Part shown: piece by piece, positions 49,701 through 59,806 of the stretch
How positions within the stretch are numbered: position 1 is the stretch's first letter
How the letters are laid out: every line of letters starts with the position of its first letter
The notes under the pieces: generated by a model
The model's input: the letters and a program-made list of their open reading frames with translations, nothing else
What the model was told of the DNA's origin: nothing
The model's database searches: none
Made by a program: the position numbers and the translations under genes
Assembly (NCBI GenBank): GCA_903831085.1
Contig: CAIKWE010000044.1
Coordinates: 89,138 to 153,137 of the forward strand
DNA: 64,000 nt
Direction: 5' to 3'
DNA from: an uncultured Verrucomicrobiota bacterium
Lineage (GTDB): Bacteria; Verrucomicrobiota; Kiritimatiellia; Kiritimatiellales; Tichowtungiaceae

Positions 49701-50125
49701 ATCTGGACTTTGTAGGCCTCACAGAGTGAATCGAATTCGATATGTCCCAGCGACGGCAGTTTGGTGCCGGGGCCGATTGAGCCGAAGACGTAACGTGGCT
49801 GTTCCGGCGTCGAAAATTCATCGGCGCATCCGCGGGCGATTTGCGCGGCGGCCTTATTGATTTCATAAGCGCGGTCGGCAAGTCCGTATTCGCCGAGCGT
49901 CACCGGCGACGCGCCGAAGCTATTGGTTTCGACCGCGTCCGATCCGGCTTCCAGATAAGCGCGGTGCAGGCCGCGGATGACATCGGGTGCGGAGAGGTTC
50001 AGCCACTCATTGCAACCTTCGACCGAGCCCCACTGTTTTGCTGAGATGGTTTGTCCCTGCAACCAGGTTCCCGCCGCGCCGTCGAGAAGCAGGGGGCCGG
50101 TCTTCAGTTTTTCTCTCAGAGTCAT
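46748..50125 (-). CDS. metH: Cobalamin-dependent methionine synthase MetH
   Basis: Hcy-binding (VGGCCGTTPEHIREL), pterin-binding (NATGSKKFRDTL), B12-binding (GDVHDIGKNLVGIIL), activation domain. Confidence 0.97.
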   Translation of the reverse strand: MTLREKLKTGPLLLDGAAGTWLQGQTISAKQWGSVEGCNEWLNLSAPDVIRGLHRAYLEAGSDAVETNSFGASPVTLGEYGLADRAYEINKAAAQIARGCADEFSTPEQPRYVFGSIGPGTKLPSLGHIEFDSLCEAYKVQIRGLLDGGADGLIIETCQDPLQIKAALAAADDILGPDSDIVRYVSITVEATGTMLVGTSVSAAAAILAPYPIDVLGLNCATGPDAMEHHLDTLSEVWPTRLACMPNAGMPEARVDGTVRYPLEPKPFAEKVAALAKEHGLSIVGGCCGTTPEHIRELREKVSKGWKIRQPVKAPAQVSSLFSAVDLTQEPAPLYIGERANATGSKKFRDTLLANDYENAFHILTEQEETGAHVLDLSCGYAGRDESKDVAVLVPRMARECKIPMMIDSTSADVIEQALKLYGGRALINSINFEDGGKRAEQVVPMARRYGAAMVALTIDEKGMAMNADEKVAVAKRLVKFCVERGLKAEEILIDPLTFTICSGDKTLRDAAFQTLEAIRRIKAELPGVQTMLGLSNISFGLKPALRKVINAVFLHQAVQAGMDACIINVAAIVPLNEIPDNLRKGAEALLNNDRSNGDPLENYINLFEDVQETAEVTVESRPATDVLTDAIIRGKSPWLTPAIPDLLKEKTAEDILNAIMLPAMKEVGRLFNDGTMQLPFVLKSAEVMKRAVDMIKPFMKKSAAGDVAPLVVLATVAGDVHDIGKNLVGIILSNNGFDTVDLGIKVPVEQMMEAVKKHNAAALGMSGLLVKSTAVMAENMKILEHAGFKTPVLLGGAALSEEFVDAACRPHYSGQVVYCKDAFAGLAAMQTLKDTGKLPEYVAPTRDGVGCEVPNIGKDENPAEPIAKDVPVPKVSIGTTVTENIPLDDIWKYLDLNGMIKGAWGYKQGKLSDAKYRKLLDDEVYQKLEEMKQIARKVFEPKVIHGFFNCHSKGDTFYLENPAGEEILMPFPRSKKGAKLCLTDFFRPDRDVCALMAVTLGNKVMTKEHELRDADRYHDYLLFHGLAVMTAEALAETWHRQIRLLWGSDEGELTLSEIWKRKLDQSRFGFGYALCPDLAMNKVCCDLLDTDRIGLNVTELFMADPEVSTFALITHHPQAYYFDL

Positions 50126-50270
50126 GCCGCGCAACCTAACAAACGGCCGCCAAGGCGGCAACAGTAATCCTTCAATCCGGATAAACGGATTTTATAGTTC
50201 CGGTCATTGGAAAAAACCGATTTGAATTTTCCAATGTTTTGAAGCCGGATTGTAACCCTCATTGTAAGCA

Positions 50271-50302
50271 AAACGCCGATCCGGTCTGGATCGGCGTTTT
50301 TT
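50271..50302 (-). terminator. Rho-independent terminator downstream of tRNA-Ser
   Basis: aaacgccgatccggtctggatcggcgtttttt. Confidence 0.85.
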
Positions 50303-50307
50303 AAAAG

Positions 50308-50400
<93 letters not shown>

Positions 50401-50455
50401 GCAGGAGCGTTTTATGTATGATATTAAGTTCGAAAGGGCAAGCGGCAAAAGCCAT

Positions 50456-51670
50456 TTATCCCGCTTTGCGCTGCTGTTCCCACCATTCGAGCTCGGCGGT
50501 GTGGCGTCCGGCGGTCCGGGCGGCGAATTTAAAGTAGAGGAATGCGTCGAGAAAACAGCGGTGGCGCATAATCCGCTGGGCGTTTTTGGACGTCATTTTC
50601 AGGAAACGCGGCTGTCCGCTCATGATTTCGGCGATGTGATGGGTGATGGCCTTTGGAATGCGGATGCGGTCGAGCTGGCGGATGTGGCGATGAGTCGCTT
50701 CGATGAGGGCATCGGCGTACGGCAGATCTTCATTTTGCATAATCTGCGATGCGACCCATTCGTGATATTCGCCGAAGATCAGGGAGAAGAGCAGTGCCGG
50801 ATCAACATTAAAGCCAGCGGCGCGCCAGCGGTCGATCTGCGCGAAACTTTTTTTAAGCCAGTGTGTTTTGCCTTCGCCATCGGGCGCGTTGAGCCAGGCG
50901 CCGAGCTCGGGGAAAATATGCTCAAAGGCCTCGAGTTCACAGCAGAGGTTGAAAACCTGTTCGGCTTTTCCGCAACTGAGAAGCTTTTGAATCTCCTCGT
51001 ACAGGCGCGAGGAGGAACAGTCTTCGAGCCGGGCGGCGTGACGGCGGATGGCTTCACGGGCGGACGGTTCGATGTCGAACCCGAGGGCGGCGGAAAAGCG
51101 GATGGCGCGCAGGATGCGCACCGGGTCTTCGGTGAAGCGCTGGTCGGGATCGCCAATGACCCGGAGGATGCGATTCTCAAGGTCGCGCCGGCCGTTGACA
51201 TAGTCGATGATCGAAAAGTCGGCGATGTTGTAAAAGAGGGCATTGACGGTGAAATCGCGGCGCAGGGCGTCCTCTTCAGGCGTGCCGAAGAGGTTGTCGC
51301 GTAGGACGAGCCCGTCTTTGGCGAGGAAGGTATTGTCCTCGGCGGGCGGAGCTTCGTCGGCGGGCGGAGCGGGAGCCCGGAAGGTGGAGACTTCGATATT
51401 TTCGTTATGAAAGTAAACATGAGCGAGCCGGAAGCGGCGGCCGATGATGCGGCAGTTGCGGAATATTTTTCTTACTTCTTCAGGCGTGGCGTTGGTGGCG
51501 ACGTCGAAATCTTTCGGATTACGTCCGAGCAACAGGTCGCGCACACCGCCGCCGGCGAGATAGGCGGTGTATCCGGCATCTTTGAGCCCGTAGAGAACTT
51601 TAAGCGCGGCGTCGCTGATCTGCTTGCGGCTGATATTGTGGTCGGGGCGGGCTGTGATTTGAGGTTCCAT
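50456..51670 (-). CDS. CCA tRNA nucleotidyltransferase / poly(A) polymerase family (PcnB-like)
   Basis: AYLAGGGVRDLLLGRNPKDFDVATNATPEEVRKIF, RRDFTVNALFYNI, RILRAIRFSAALGFDIE. Confidence 0.92.
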   Translation of the reverse strand: MEPQITARPDHNISRKQISDAALKVLYGLKDAGYTAYLAGGGVRDLLLGRNPKDFDVATNATPEEVRKIFRNCRIIGRRFRLAHVYFHNENIEVSTFRAPAPPADEAPPAEDNTFLAKDGLVLRDNLFGTPEEDALRRDFTVNALFYNIADFSIIDYVNGRRDLENRILRVIGDPDQRFTEDPVRILRAIRFSAALGFDIEPSAREAIRRHAARLEDCSSSRLYEEIQKLLSCGKAEQVFNLCCELEAFEHIFPELGAWLNAPDGEGKTHWLKKSFAQIDRWRAAGFNVDPALLFSLIFGEYHEWVASQIMQNEDLPYADALIEATHRHIRQLDRIRIPKAITHHIAEIMSGQPRFLKMTSKNAQRIMRHRCFLDAFLYFKFAARTAGRHTAELEWWEQQRKAG

Positions 51671-51746
51671 AAGATTTAGAGGCCGGGGGAAATGTAATCG
51701 GCGCGGCGGGCGGGGGAAAGAAGTTTTTTCCAAACCCTGAAGAAAA

Positions 51747-52124
51747 TCAAACGGGTTCTCCAACCTGTTCCTGAATCCAACGGAGGATGACGCTGACAAT
51801 GTAGGCGACTTCTTTTTCGGTGAGTTCAATGCCGGTTTTTATGCCGTGAAATTTTTCCAGTTTAGCCCGGTCACTGGTGCCGGTGGCGTGCTGGGCGATA
51901 AAGACGGGGTGCCCTTTCAGGGGGGTCTGGCGTCCGTCGTTCTTCGGATCGGCCGGCGCGAGCCGTTTGTTGACAAAATCGGTGGCATGCAACCGGAGGA
52001 TTTCAACTCCTCGTGACAAGACGTATTCTTTCTCAGGTTCGCCCATGGATGGCGACGTGATCTGTTTGGAGCGGGCGAGTTTCTGTTTCAGTGTTTTCCA
52101 CTGTTTTTCATCGATATTCTGCAT
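51747..52124 (-). CDS. DUF4186-like protein
   Basis: LHATDFVNKRLAPADPKNDGRQTPLKGHPVFIAQHATGTSDRAKLEKFHGIKTGIELTEKEVAYIVSVILRWI. Confidence 0.8.
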   Translation of the reverse strand: MQNIDEKQWKTLKQKLARSKQITSPSMGEPEKEYVLSRGVEILRLHATDFVNKRLAPADPKNDGRQTPLKGHPVFIAQHATGTSDRAKLEKFHGIKTGIELTEKEVAYIVSVILRWIQEQVGEPV

Positions 52125-52284
52125 CACCCGCCCCACCTCCTTTCCTTTGAGAAAACCAGCTACAGCACAAGCCAAAGTATATGCTGTAAGCCTGTTGGTG
52201 GCAAGGGGCAAAGAAAATCGTTTTTGAAACCGTTGACTTTGTTAAAAGTTCCTGTTTAATACGCGCTCCGTTTTTGCGGAAAAT

Positions 52285-52369
52285 GCGCTCGTGGTGGAAT
52301 TGGTAGACACGCAAGATTCAGGTTCTTGTGCCGCGAGGTGTGGAGGTTCGAGTCCTCTCGAGCGCACCA
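52285..52369 (+). tRNA. tRNA-Leu (CAG)
   Basis: gcgctcgtggtggaattggtagacacgcaagattCAGgttcttgtgccgcgaggtgtggaggttcgagtcctctcgagcgcacca. Confidence 0.96.
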
Positions 52370-52407
52370 GTCTTCGCTCCTTGGATCTGCGGCTGGCAGG
52401 CTAAATG

Positions 52408-52439
52408 AAAAAAGCGTTCCGATGAAGGAACGCTTTTTT
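52408..52439 (+). terminator. Rho-independent terminator between tRNA-Leu and the convergent PPIase gene
   Basis: aaaaaagcgttccgatgaaggaacgctttttt. Confidence 0.88.
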
Positions 52440-52460
52440 CTTTGCGCATGCGAAGTCGGT

Positions 52461-53588
52461 TTATTTAACGGCTTCAGTCTTGGCGGCGGAGTCGAGATCG
52501 GGCTTTTTAATCTCCACGTTGGATTTTTTCTTCAGATCATCAATATAGGCCATCAGAGCGTCCTGCTTTTTCTTGCCGGTCAGGTATTCCTGAAGCTGGT
52601 CTTTTACTTCGGTCAGCGAGCGGATACCCGCCTGTTCATGTTTGGTGGTTTTGATAAGATGATATCCGAACTGGGTTTCAACCACATCGCCGACTTTGCC
52701 GACTTCCTGAGAGAAAGCAGCTGTTTCAAATTCAGGAACCATCTGCCCGCGGGCGAAGGTGCCGAGCGATCCGCCCTGCTTGCTGCTGGGGCAGTCTGAT
52801 TTTGCTGCGGCGATGGTTGCGAAATCGCCGCCGGAAAGAATGTCAGCGCGGATTTTTTCAATATCTTTTTTCTTCTGAGCTTTGGTGGCGTCGGTGTCTT
52901 CGGGGGTGAATTTCAGCAGGATGTGGCTGGCGGTTACAGTTTCCGGCACCTTGAAGGAATCGACGTTTTCTTCGTAGAATTTGGCGATTTCGGCGGGAGA
53001 GGCGACTGCGACATCAGCAGTTTTCTCTTCAACCAGTTTGCGAACCAGCATCTGTTTGCGCAGGTCGGTTTTCCATTCGGCAAAGTCGATCTTGTTTTCA
53101 GCCAGAGCCTCTTTCAGCGAGGTGCCTTTCGGCGCATCCGCCTCAATCGTCGCGATCTCTTTAGCCAGTTCTGCGTCGTTAACGGTCAGGCTGGATTTTT
53201 CAGCCGCCTTGGTGAGCAGAATATTAGCCACCAGCGTATCGGTGACGTTCTGGTAGATTTTTCCATACATCTGAGAAAGCTGCTGCGGCGGAACCTTGCG
53301 GCTTAACCGCATGAGGTTCATCTGTACGCCCTGCATGATTTCGCCATGGGTGATTTTTTCGCCGTCAACGGTCACGACGACATCCTCGGCGGCAAGCGCC
53401 AGCGGATTGGGTTTGAGCGGCTGTTCGAAAAGATCCGGAGTTTGCTGGGCCAAATCAACGGTTTGGACAGCCGGAGCGGCTTTGACCGTTTCCTTCGGAG
53501 TTTCTTTTGAGCAGGCGGTGAATACAGCCAGTACAGCGATAGCGGCAAAGAGACCGGCGATTTTTGTTTTCTTGACGAGTGTGGTCAT
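52461..53588 (-). CDS. Parvulin-type peptidylprolyl isomerase (PrsA/SurA-like), probable lipoprotein
   Basis: Lipobox VFTACSK; TASHILLKFTPE, CPSSKQGGSLGTFARGQMVPEFETAAF, TQFGYHLIK. Confidence 0.92.
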   Translation of the reverse strand: MTTLVKKTKIAGLFAAIAVLAVFTACSKETPKETVKAAPAVQTVDLAQQTPDLFEQPLKPNPLALAAEDVVVTVDGEKITHGEIMQGVQMNLMRLSRKVPPQQLSQMYGKIYQNVTDTLVANILLTKAAEKSSLTVNDAELAKEIATIEADAPKGTSLKEALAENKIDFAEWKTDLRKQMLVRKLVEEKTADVAVASPAEIAKFYEENVDSFKVPETVTASHILLKFTPEDTDATKAQKKKDIEKIRADILSGGDFATIAAAKSDCPSSKQGGSLGTFARGQMVPEFETAAFSQEVGKVGDVVETQFGYHLIKTTKHEQAGIRSLTEVKDQLQEYLTGKKKQDALMAYIDDLKKKSNVEIKKPDLDSAAKTEAVK

Positions 53589-53720
53589 GTTCAGAATTCT
53601 CCCTCTGATTGTTAATCCTTTGCCGCGCATCCCTATCGGCGGGCAAGGGCGGCATATTTATATTTAAGGGCTTTTGTGTCAATCCAAACGCCTTTAAATA
53701 ACATTCGGGGAACATTGACC

Positions 53721-54056
53721 ATGGATTCGACGGAACGTTCATTTAAATGCCAACAATGCGGCACCTGCTGCCGCTGGTTCGGGCACGTCCTGCTCACAGA
53801 GTCCGATATTGCCCGGCTGGCCGCAGCGGCGGGCCTTTCTGAAGAGACCTTTATTTCCCGTTACACCGCACTGGCGGCCAACCGCAGCCAGCTGAGTCTG
53901 GCCGACGGGCCGGACGGCAGTTGCATACTTCTTAAAGACGGCATTTGCGCCCTTTATGAAGCGCGTCCCGCCCAGTGCCGCGACTTCCCGCATGGCTGGC
54001 GCGTGGCTGAGGGCTGCCCTGCGCTCGAATCGCGGGATAAAACCGGCGCAGTTTAA
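53721..54056 (+). CDS. YkgJ-family cysteine cluster protein
   Basis: FKCQQCGTCCRWFG, CALYEARPAQCRDFPHGW. Confidence 0.88.
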   Translation: MDSTERSFKCQQCGTCCRWFGHVLLTESDIARLAAAAGLSEETFISRYTALAANRSQLSLADGPDGSCILLKDGICALYEARPAQCRDFPHGWRVAEGCPALESRDKTGAV

Positions 54057-54125
54057 TCGTTGAACAGGAACCCTGTTTCCAAGATAATCACCAGCCTTAA
54101 CCCGTTTAAAGAGGAGACCCGTAGA

Positions 54126-54557
54126 ATGTCCGTAATCGAAGCCAATGAAATTCTGAACATCCTGCCGCATCGCTATCCCTTTATGCTCGTGGATCGCATC
54201 ATCGAGATCGAAGAAGGCAAGCGGATCGTTGGCATCAAGAACCTGACCTTCAACGAACCGTTTTTTCAGGGACACTTTCCCGGACGTCCGGTTATGCCCG
54301 GCGTTTTGCAGATGGAAGCCATGGCGCAGGTCGCCGGCATTCTGCTCAACAAAATGTTCGGCGGTGAGGGGAAGATTTCTTTCTTCGCGGCCATTGATAA
54401 CGCCCGCTTCCGCCGGCCCGTTGTGCCGGGCGACCAGCTCCGCATGGAAATTGAAATCATTAATGCTAAGCCGCGTCTCTCTAAAGTAAACGCCAAGGCG
54501 TTTGTCGAAGACAAACTGGTTTCAGAAGCCGACCTGATGTTCAGCTCCGCGGGGTAA
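54126..54557 (+). CDS. fabZ: 3-hydroxyacyl-ACP dehydratase FabZ
   Basis: ILPHRYPFMLVDRI, FFQGHFPGRPVMPGVLQMEAMAQ. Confidence 0.97.
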   Translation: MSVIEANEILNILPHRYPFMLVDRIIEIEEGKRIVGIKNLTFNEPFFQGHFPGRPVMPGVLQMEAMAQVAGILLNKMFGGEGKISFFAAIDNARFRRPVVPGDQLRMEIEIINAKPRLSKVNAKAFVEDKLVSEADLMFSSAG

Positions 54558-54565
54558 TAAAAAAC

Positions 54566-55339
54566 ATGAGCAGTATTCATCCCACAGCAATTGTCGGCGC
54601 AGGCGCCGTGCTCGGCGCAGACGTTAAACTGGGTCCGTACAGCGTGGTCGGCTCCGACGTGAAAATCGGTGGCGGCGCCGAGCTGATGGCTCACGCCGTT
54701 GTCGACGGAAATACCACCATCGGGGCAGGGTGTGTTATTCACCCCTTTGCCCGCGTTGGTGGACCAACCCAGGATCTCAAATTTAAGGGCGGCTCGCCTG
54801 GCGTAATTGTCGGCGACAAAACCGTCATCCGCGAATGCGTCACCATCAATGCGGGAACGCACGACGGCGAAATGACGGAAGTCGGCTCCGGTTGCCTGCT
54901 CATGGCCTACAGCCACGTCGCTCACGCCTGCAAAGTCGGCAACGGTGTTATCATCGCCAACGGCACTCAGCTTGCCGGCGACGTCATTATCGAAGATTTT
55001 GCCATCATCGAAGGACTTTGCGGGGTTGTTCAGTTCCGTCGCATCGGGACGATGGCGTTTCTTGGCGGCTACACCAAGGCCACCAAAGACGTGCCGCCGT
55101 ACATGATCGCGGATGGGCTTGATATCGAGATCCGCGGTTTCAACAAAATTGGCATGGAGCGACGAGGTGTGTCCGAGGAGTCGCGCAACGCCATCAAAGA
55201 AGCCTACCGCATCCTCTATCGCCAGAAACTTTCAGTTGCCGAAGCGCTTGAACAGATGGAGAAGGAGTTGCCCTCCACGCCGGAAGTGCAGCACCTGATG
55301 AATTTTATTCGTACTTCTAAAGTCGGAATCGTGCGCTAA
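54566..55339 (+). CDS. lpxA: LpxA-like acyl-ACP--UDP-N-acetylglucosamine O-acyltransferase
   Basis: Hexapeptide repeats, TINAGTHDGEM, SHVAHACKVGN, DVPPYMIADG; next to fabZ. Confidence 0.88.
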   Translation: MSSIHPTAIVGAGAVLGADVKLGPYSVVGSDVKIGGGAELMAHAVVDGNTTIGAGCVIHPFARVGGPTQDLKFKGGSPGVIVGDKTVIRECVTINAGTHDGEMTEVGSGCLLMAYSHVAHACKVGNGVIIANGTQLAGDVIIEDFAIIEGLCGVVQFRRIGTMAFLGGYTKATKDVPPYMIADGLDIEIRGFNKIGMERRGVSEESRNAIKEAYRILYRQKLSVAEALEQMEKELPSTPEVQHLMNFIRTSKVGIVR

Positions 55340-55354
55340 GCCTAGAGAACCGCC

Positions 55355-57073
<1,719 letters not shown>

Positions 57074-57111
57074 ATCCTTTGGACGACGGCCGGGCGTAAA
57101 CAGGTTCCGCT

Positions 57112-57471
57112 TTATGCCGGGAAGGAACAGCCAAAGTGGGCTTCAAAAGCGGTTCGCACTGCGGACATTTCTTTGCGGATTTCCTGCATTCTCTCTGGAG
57201 CATCCGCTGGCATGCTTTGCGCGCTTGCCTTCTCAAGATCCTTTAGCATAACGGCCAGGACAGGCATCCCGCAGGAGACGCTCGATCCGGCGCATTTATG
57301 GGCAACAGCGGAGGTAGTTGCTGAATCCCCCGTGCGAATAGCTTCCTCGAGTTTGGCGATCTCGCTGCCCGTCAGCTCAAAGTAAAGGCTGACCAGACTC
57401 ATGGCGATTTCCCGGTCTCCGCCGGACGCATCCATCAGATTGCCGACATTAATAGTTTCTAAAGCAGACAT
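57112..57471 (-). CDS. Hpt (histidine phosphotransfer) domain protein
   Basis: ATTSAVAHKCAGSSVSCGMPVLAVMLKDLEKAS around the conserved AHKxxGSS; start at MSALETINV. Confidence 0.8.
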   Translation of the reverse strand: MSALETINVGNLMDASGGDREIAMSLVSLYFELTGSEIAKLEEAIRTGDSATTSAVAHKCAGSSVSCGMPVLAVMLKDLEKASAQSMPADAPERMQEIRKEMSAVRTAFEAHFGCSFPA

Positions 57472-57651
57472 GTGGTTTGGAATATAAGAGGAGAGGAAGG
57501 GGGTGCGCAACAGCAAAAAGAATTTTAATGCCTCTGCACAGACCCGCGTCGGAACCTTTCGTCTGCTGGTTGCATTTTCCTCAGAAAGAGTTAATGTGTG
57601 GCTCGAAAGGAAGTCGTACCCGGTCAACAGCCCGTGGTGCGCGGTCAAATT

Positions 57652-57948
57652 ATGCAGAAAAAAGATTGGATTGCAGTAGGAACCAAATTATTGGGGATTT
57701 ATATCGCGGTGCTGGCCTTAATCGGAGCGGGCTCAGCGGTGCTGAACACAATAGTATCGCTTATTTTTTTCCCCGATCATCCTGTCAGCGTCAGTGTTGG
57801 CAAAGTAGTTGGTATGATTCTGGGCAAGGTTTTGCTGGGCGGGCTGATTGTTCCGGCCGTGCAGGGCGCTGTTGCCTGGTTGCTGTTGAAACGCACTTGC
57901 TGGTGCCTCAATAAAGCCGGACTGGGCTGTGAGCCGCCGCAGATGTAG
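57652..57948 (+). CDS. Hypothetical membrane protein
   Basis: Two hydrophobic segments; start MQKKDWIAVG. Confidence 0.45.
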   Translation: MQKKDWIAVGTKLLGIYIAVLALIGAGSAVLNTIVSLIFFPDHPVSVSVGKVVGMILGKVLLGGLIVPAVQGAVAWLLLKRTCWCLNKAGLGCEPPQM

Positions 57949-57976
57949 TCGATAAACAAAAAACTGGAGGTGTGCC

Positions 57977-58483
57977 ATGGGCAGTCGCGGAATCGCACTC
58001 GTAGGGATGGACGTCAAGAAACTGCTGACGCTACTCAACAAAGCGCTCGCCGATGAATGGTTGGCGCACTACCAGTACTGGGTCGGCTCCAAAGTCGTCG
58101 CCGGCCCGATGAAAGACGCGGTGATTGCCGAACTGTTACTGCATGCCACCGAAGAAATGGCGCATGCGGAACTGCTCACAACCCGCATCGTCCAGCTCGG
58201 CGGGACGCCGATCCTCACTCCGGCGGACTGGTTCAAGTTCACCAACTGCAAATACGAAGCGCCGGTAGATCCGTTCGTTCAGAAAGTGCTTGAACAGAAT
58301 ATCGCGGGCGAACAGTGCGCCATCGGCGTTTACGAAAAACTGATGAAAGTGACCAAGGATGCCGACCCGGTCACTTACAACATCGCGCTCCAGATCATCA
58401 CACAGGAGGTCGAACACGAAGAAGACCTCCAGTGTCTGCTCGAAGATCTGAAGTTAATGTTTAAACACTCCGCGAAGAAATAA
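57977..58483 (+). CDS. Ferritin-like (bacterioferritin/Dps-type) protein
   Basis: LNKALADEWLAHYQYWVGSKVV, HATEEMAHAELLTTRI, EQCAIGVYEKLM, TQEVEHEEDLQ. Confidence 0.85.
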   Translation: MGSRGIALVGMDVKKLLTLLNKALADEWLAHYQYWVGSKVVAGPMKDAVIAELLLHATEEMAHAELLTTRIVQLGGTPILTPADWFKFTNCKYEAPVDPFVQKVLEQNIAGEQCAIGVYEKLMKVTKDADPVTYNIALQIITQEVEHEEDLQCLLEDLKLMFKHSAKK

Positions 58484-58517
58484 TTTACCCCTCGCGCATC
58501 ATTCATTGGCTCAACGA

Positions 58518-58548
58518 CAAACCCGCCCGCAACGGCGGGTTTGTTTTG
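58518..58548 (+). terminator. Rho-independent terminator after the ferritin-like gene
   Basis: caaacccgcccgcaacggcgggtttgtttt. Confidence 0.85.
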
Positions 58549-58590
58549 CAAAGCCGACGCGCTGAAGTTTGAAGAGAAATAAGAATGTTC

Positions 58591-58620
58591 AACCGCGAAT
58601 GAACGCGAATTGACGCGAAT
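58591..58620 (+). repeat. Three tandem 10-bp units (aaccgcgaat gaacgcgaat tgacgcgaat)
   Basis: Direct reading; inverted relative at 59776-59806. Confidence 0.8.
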
Positions 58621-58627
58621 GAATTGG

Positions 58628-58718
58628 AAGGTGGAGCACGACCTCCGGGCGTGCTTGGTATTTCTGTAGCCGGGGCCGGTGGCCCCGGGAAACCGCGCCC
58701 ACCGTGCGCGGCCACAGC
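58628..58718. repeat. GC-rich hairpin repeats related to 46585-46750 and 39788-39857
   Basis: aaggtggagcacgacctccgggcgtgct and gtagccggggccggtggccccgggaaaccgcgcccaccgtgcgcggccaca. Confidence 0.7.
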
Positions 58719-58874
58719 AATAGCCGGCTTCGAAAATTGCGGCGCGACAAGATGTTCGGAATCTTCGGGATGAAATCTTCCGGGGTTTGGAATGGAGTCA
58801 TTAATTTATAGGACTGACACCTTTTTCCGAGGCGTATATGGAGAAAGTGGGAAAGGACTGTTGAACGTTATACG

Positions 58875-59411
58875 TCACTCTGAGCTGGCGGAGCCTGCGA
58901 TAGAGTGAATGCGGTGTGGTTGGATGGATGGATTATTTATTGTTATTTTAACTCGATAGAATGCATTTGTTTTTAGTTTTCTCTCTGGTCTATCTAACTG
59001 ATGAACGTACGCTAAATGCTTATTGCTATTCTCTTCGTATTGAGGGGTTAGCCACGACCCATACTCTGGAGAGTTTGTTGTATATAGGCTTAAATCAAAT
59101 AAAGTTATGTGAGATACGTCGCTATCGATACTGGATATTGAAAACATTACGACCTGATCCGTCGGAATATTTTCAGTTATAGTAAATATCGACCCTTTTC
59201 TTAATCGACCGTTGTCTTCTTTGAAATTATCGAGTCTTGAGCCAACAAATCTTTCTCTCCACGTAATGTCCATTACGTATTTATCGGGCTTTTCGATTAT
59301 ATCAGAAGACATCGGTTCAAATTGAAATGTAACCGGAATGGATGGGGCTGTTCTTGTTGTACAGGATATGCAGAAAAGTCCCAAAAATAGTGATAAAAAA
59401 ATATTTTTCAT
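58875..59411 (-). CDS. Hypothetical lipoprotein, AT-rich
   Basis: MKNIFLSLFLGLFCISCTTRTAPSIP lipobox; composition visibly AT-richer than flanks. Confidence 0.6.
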   Translation of the reverse strand: MKNIFLSLFLGLFCISCTTRTAPSIPVTFQFEPMSSDIIEKPDKYVMDITWRERFVGSRLDNFKEDNGRLRKGSIFTITENIPTDQVVMFSISSIDSDVSHITLFDLSLYTTNSPEYGSWLTPQYEENSNKHLAYVHQLDRPERKLKTNAFYRVKITINNPSIQPHRIHSIAGSASSE

Positions 59412-59601
59412 ATCAAATCCAATAGTGGTATTGAACGTACTTCAAGTTAGTTGTTTCAGGTGACATCGTTTTCAGTTGGGCTGTATGCTAAAGAGTTCCC
59501 GAGGGGCGCTCAATCTGAAATAACAGTTTCACACTCGGAAAAATTTTCATGGGTAGCCCAAGCGCGGGGTGTAAAAGCCGAAAGTTTTGCAGCGGATTTT
59601 T

Positions 59602-59662
59602 CCTCGCAGAGAGGTGGAGGGCGCAGAGGTGGGAAAGGAAATCTCTGCGGCCTTTGCGAGGG
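59602..59662. repeat. Intergenic repeat of the ctctgcg/gcgcagag type
   Basis: cctcgcagagaggtggagggcgcagaggtgggaaaggaaatctctgcggcctttgcgaggg. Confidence 0.55.
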
Positions 59663-59775
59663 AACGGTTCTTTGGGTGCGGGCGGCAAAGAATTTTCCAA
59701 CCATTGGAATCAGCCTTCGCTAAAGCTTCGGCGGACGTGAAAATAAAAGGCGGGGTCTTGGACCCCGCCCTACAG

Positions 59776-59806
59776 ATTCGCGTTCATTTGCGTCTATTCG
59801 CGGTTT
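59776..59806 (-). repeat. Inverted copy of the 10-bp tandem element of 58591-58620
   Basis: Reverse complement aaaccgcgaat agacgcaaat gaacgcgaat. Confidence 0.75.
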
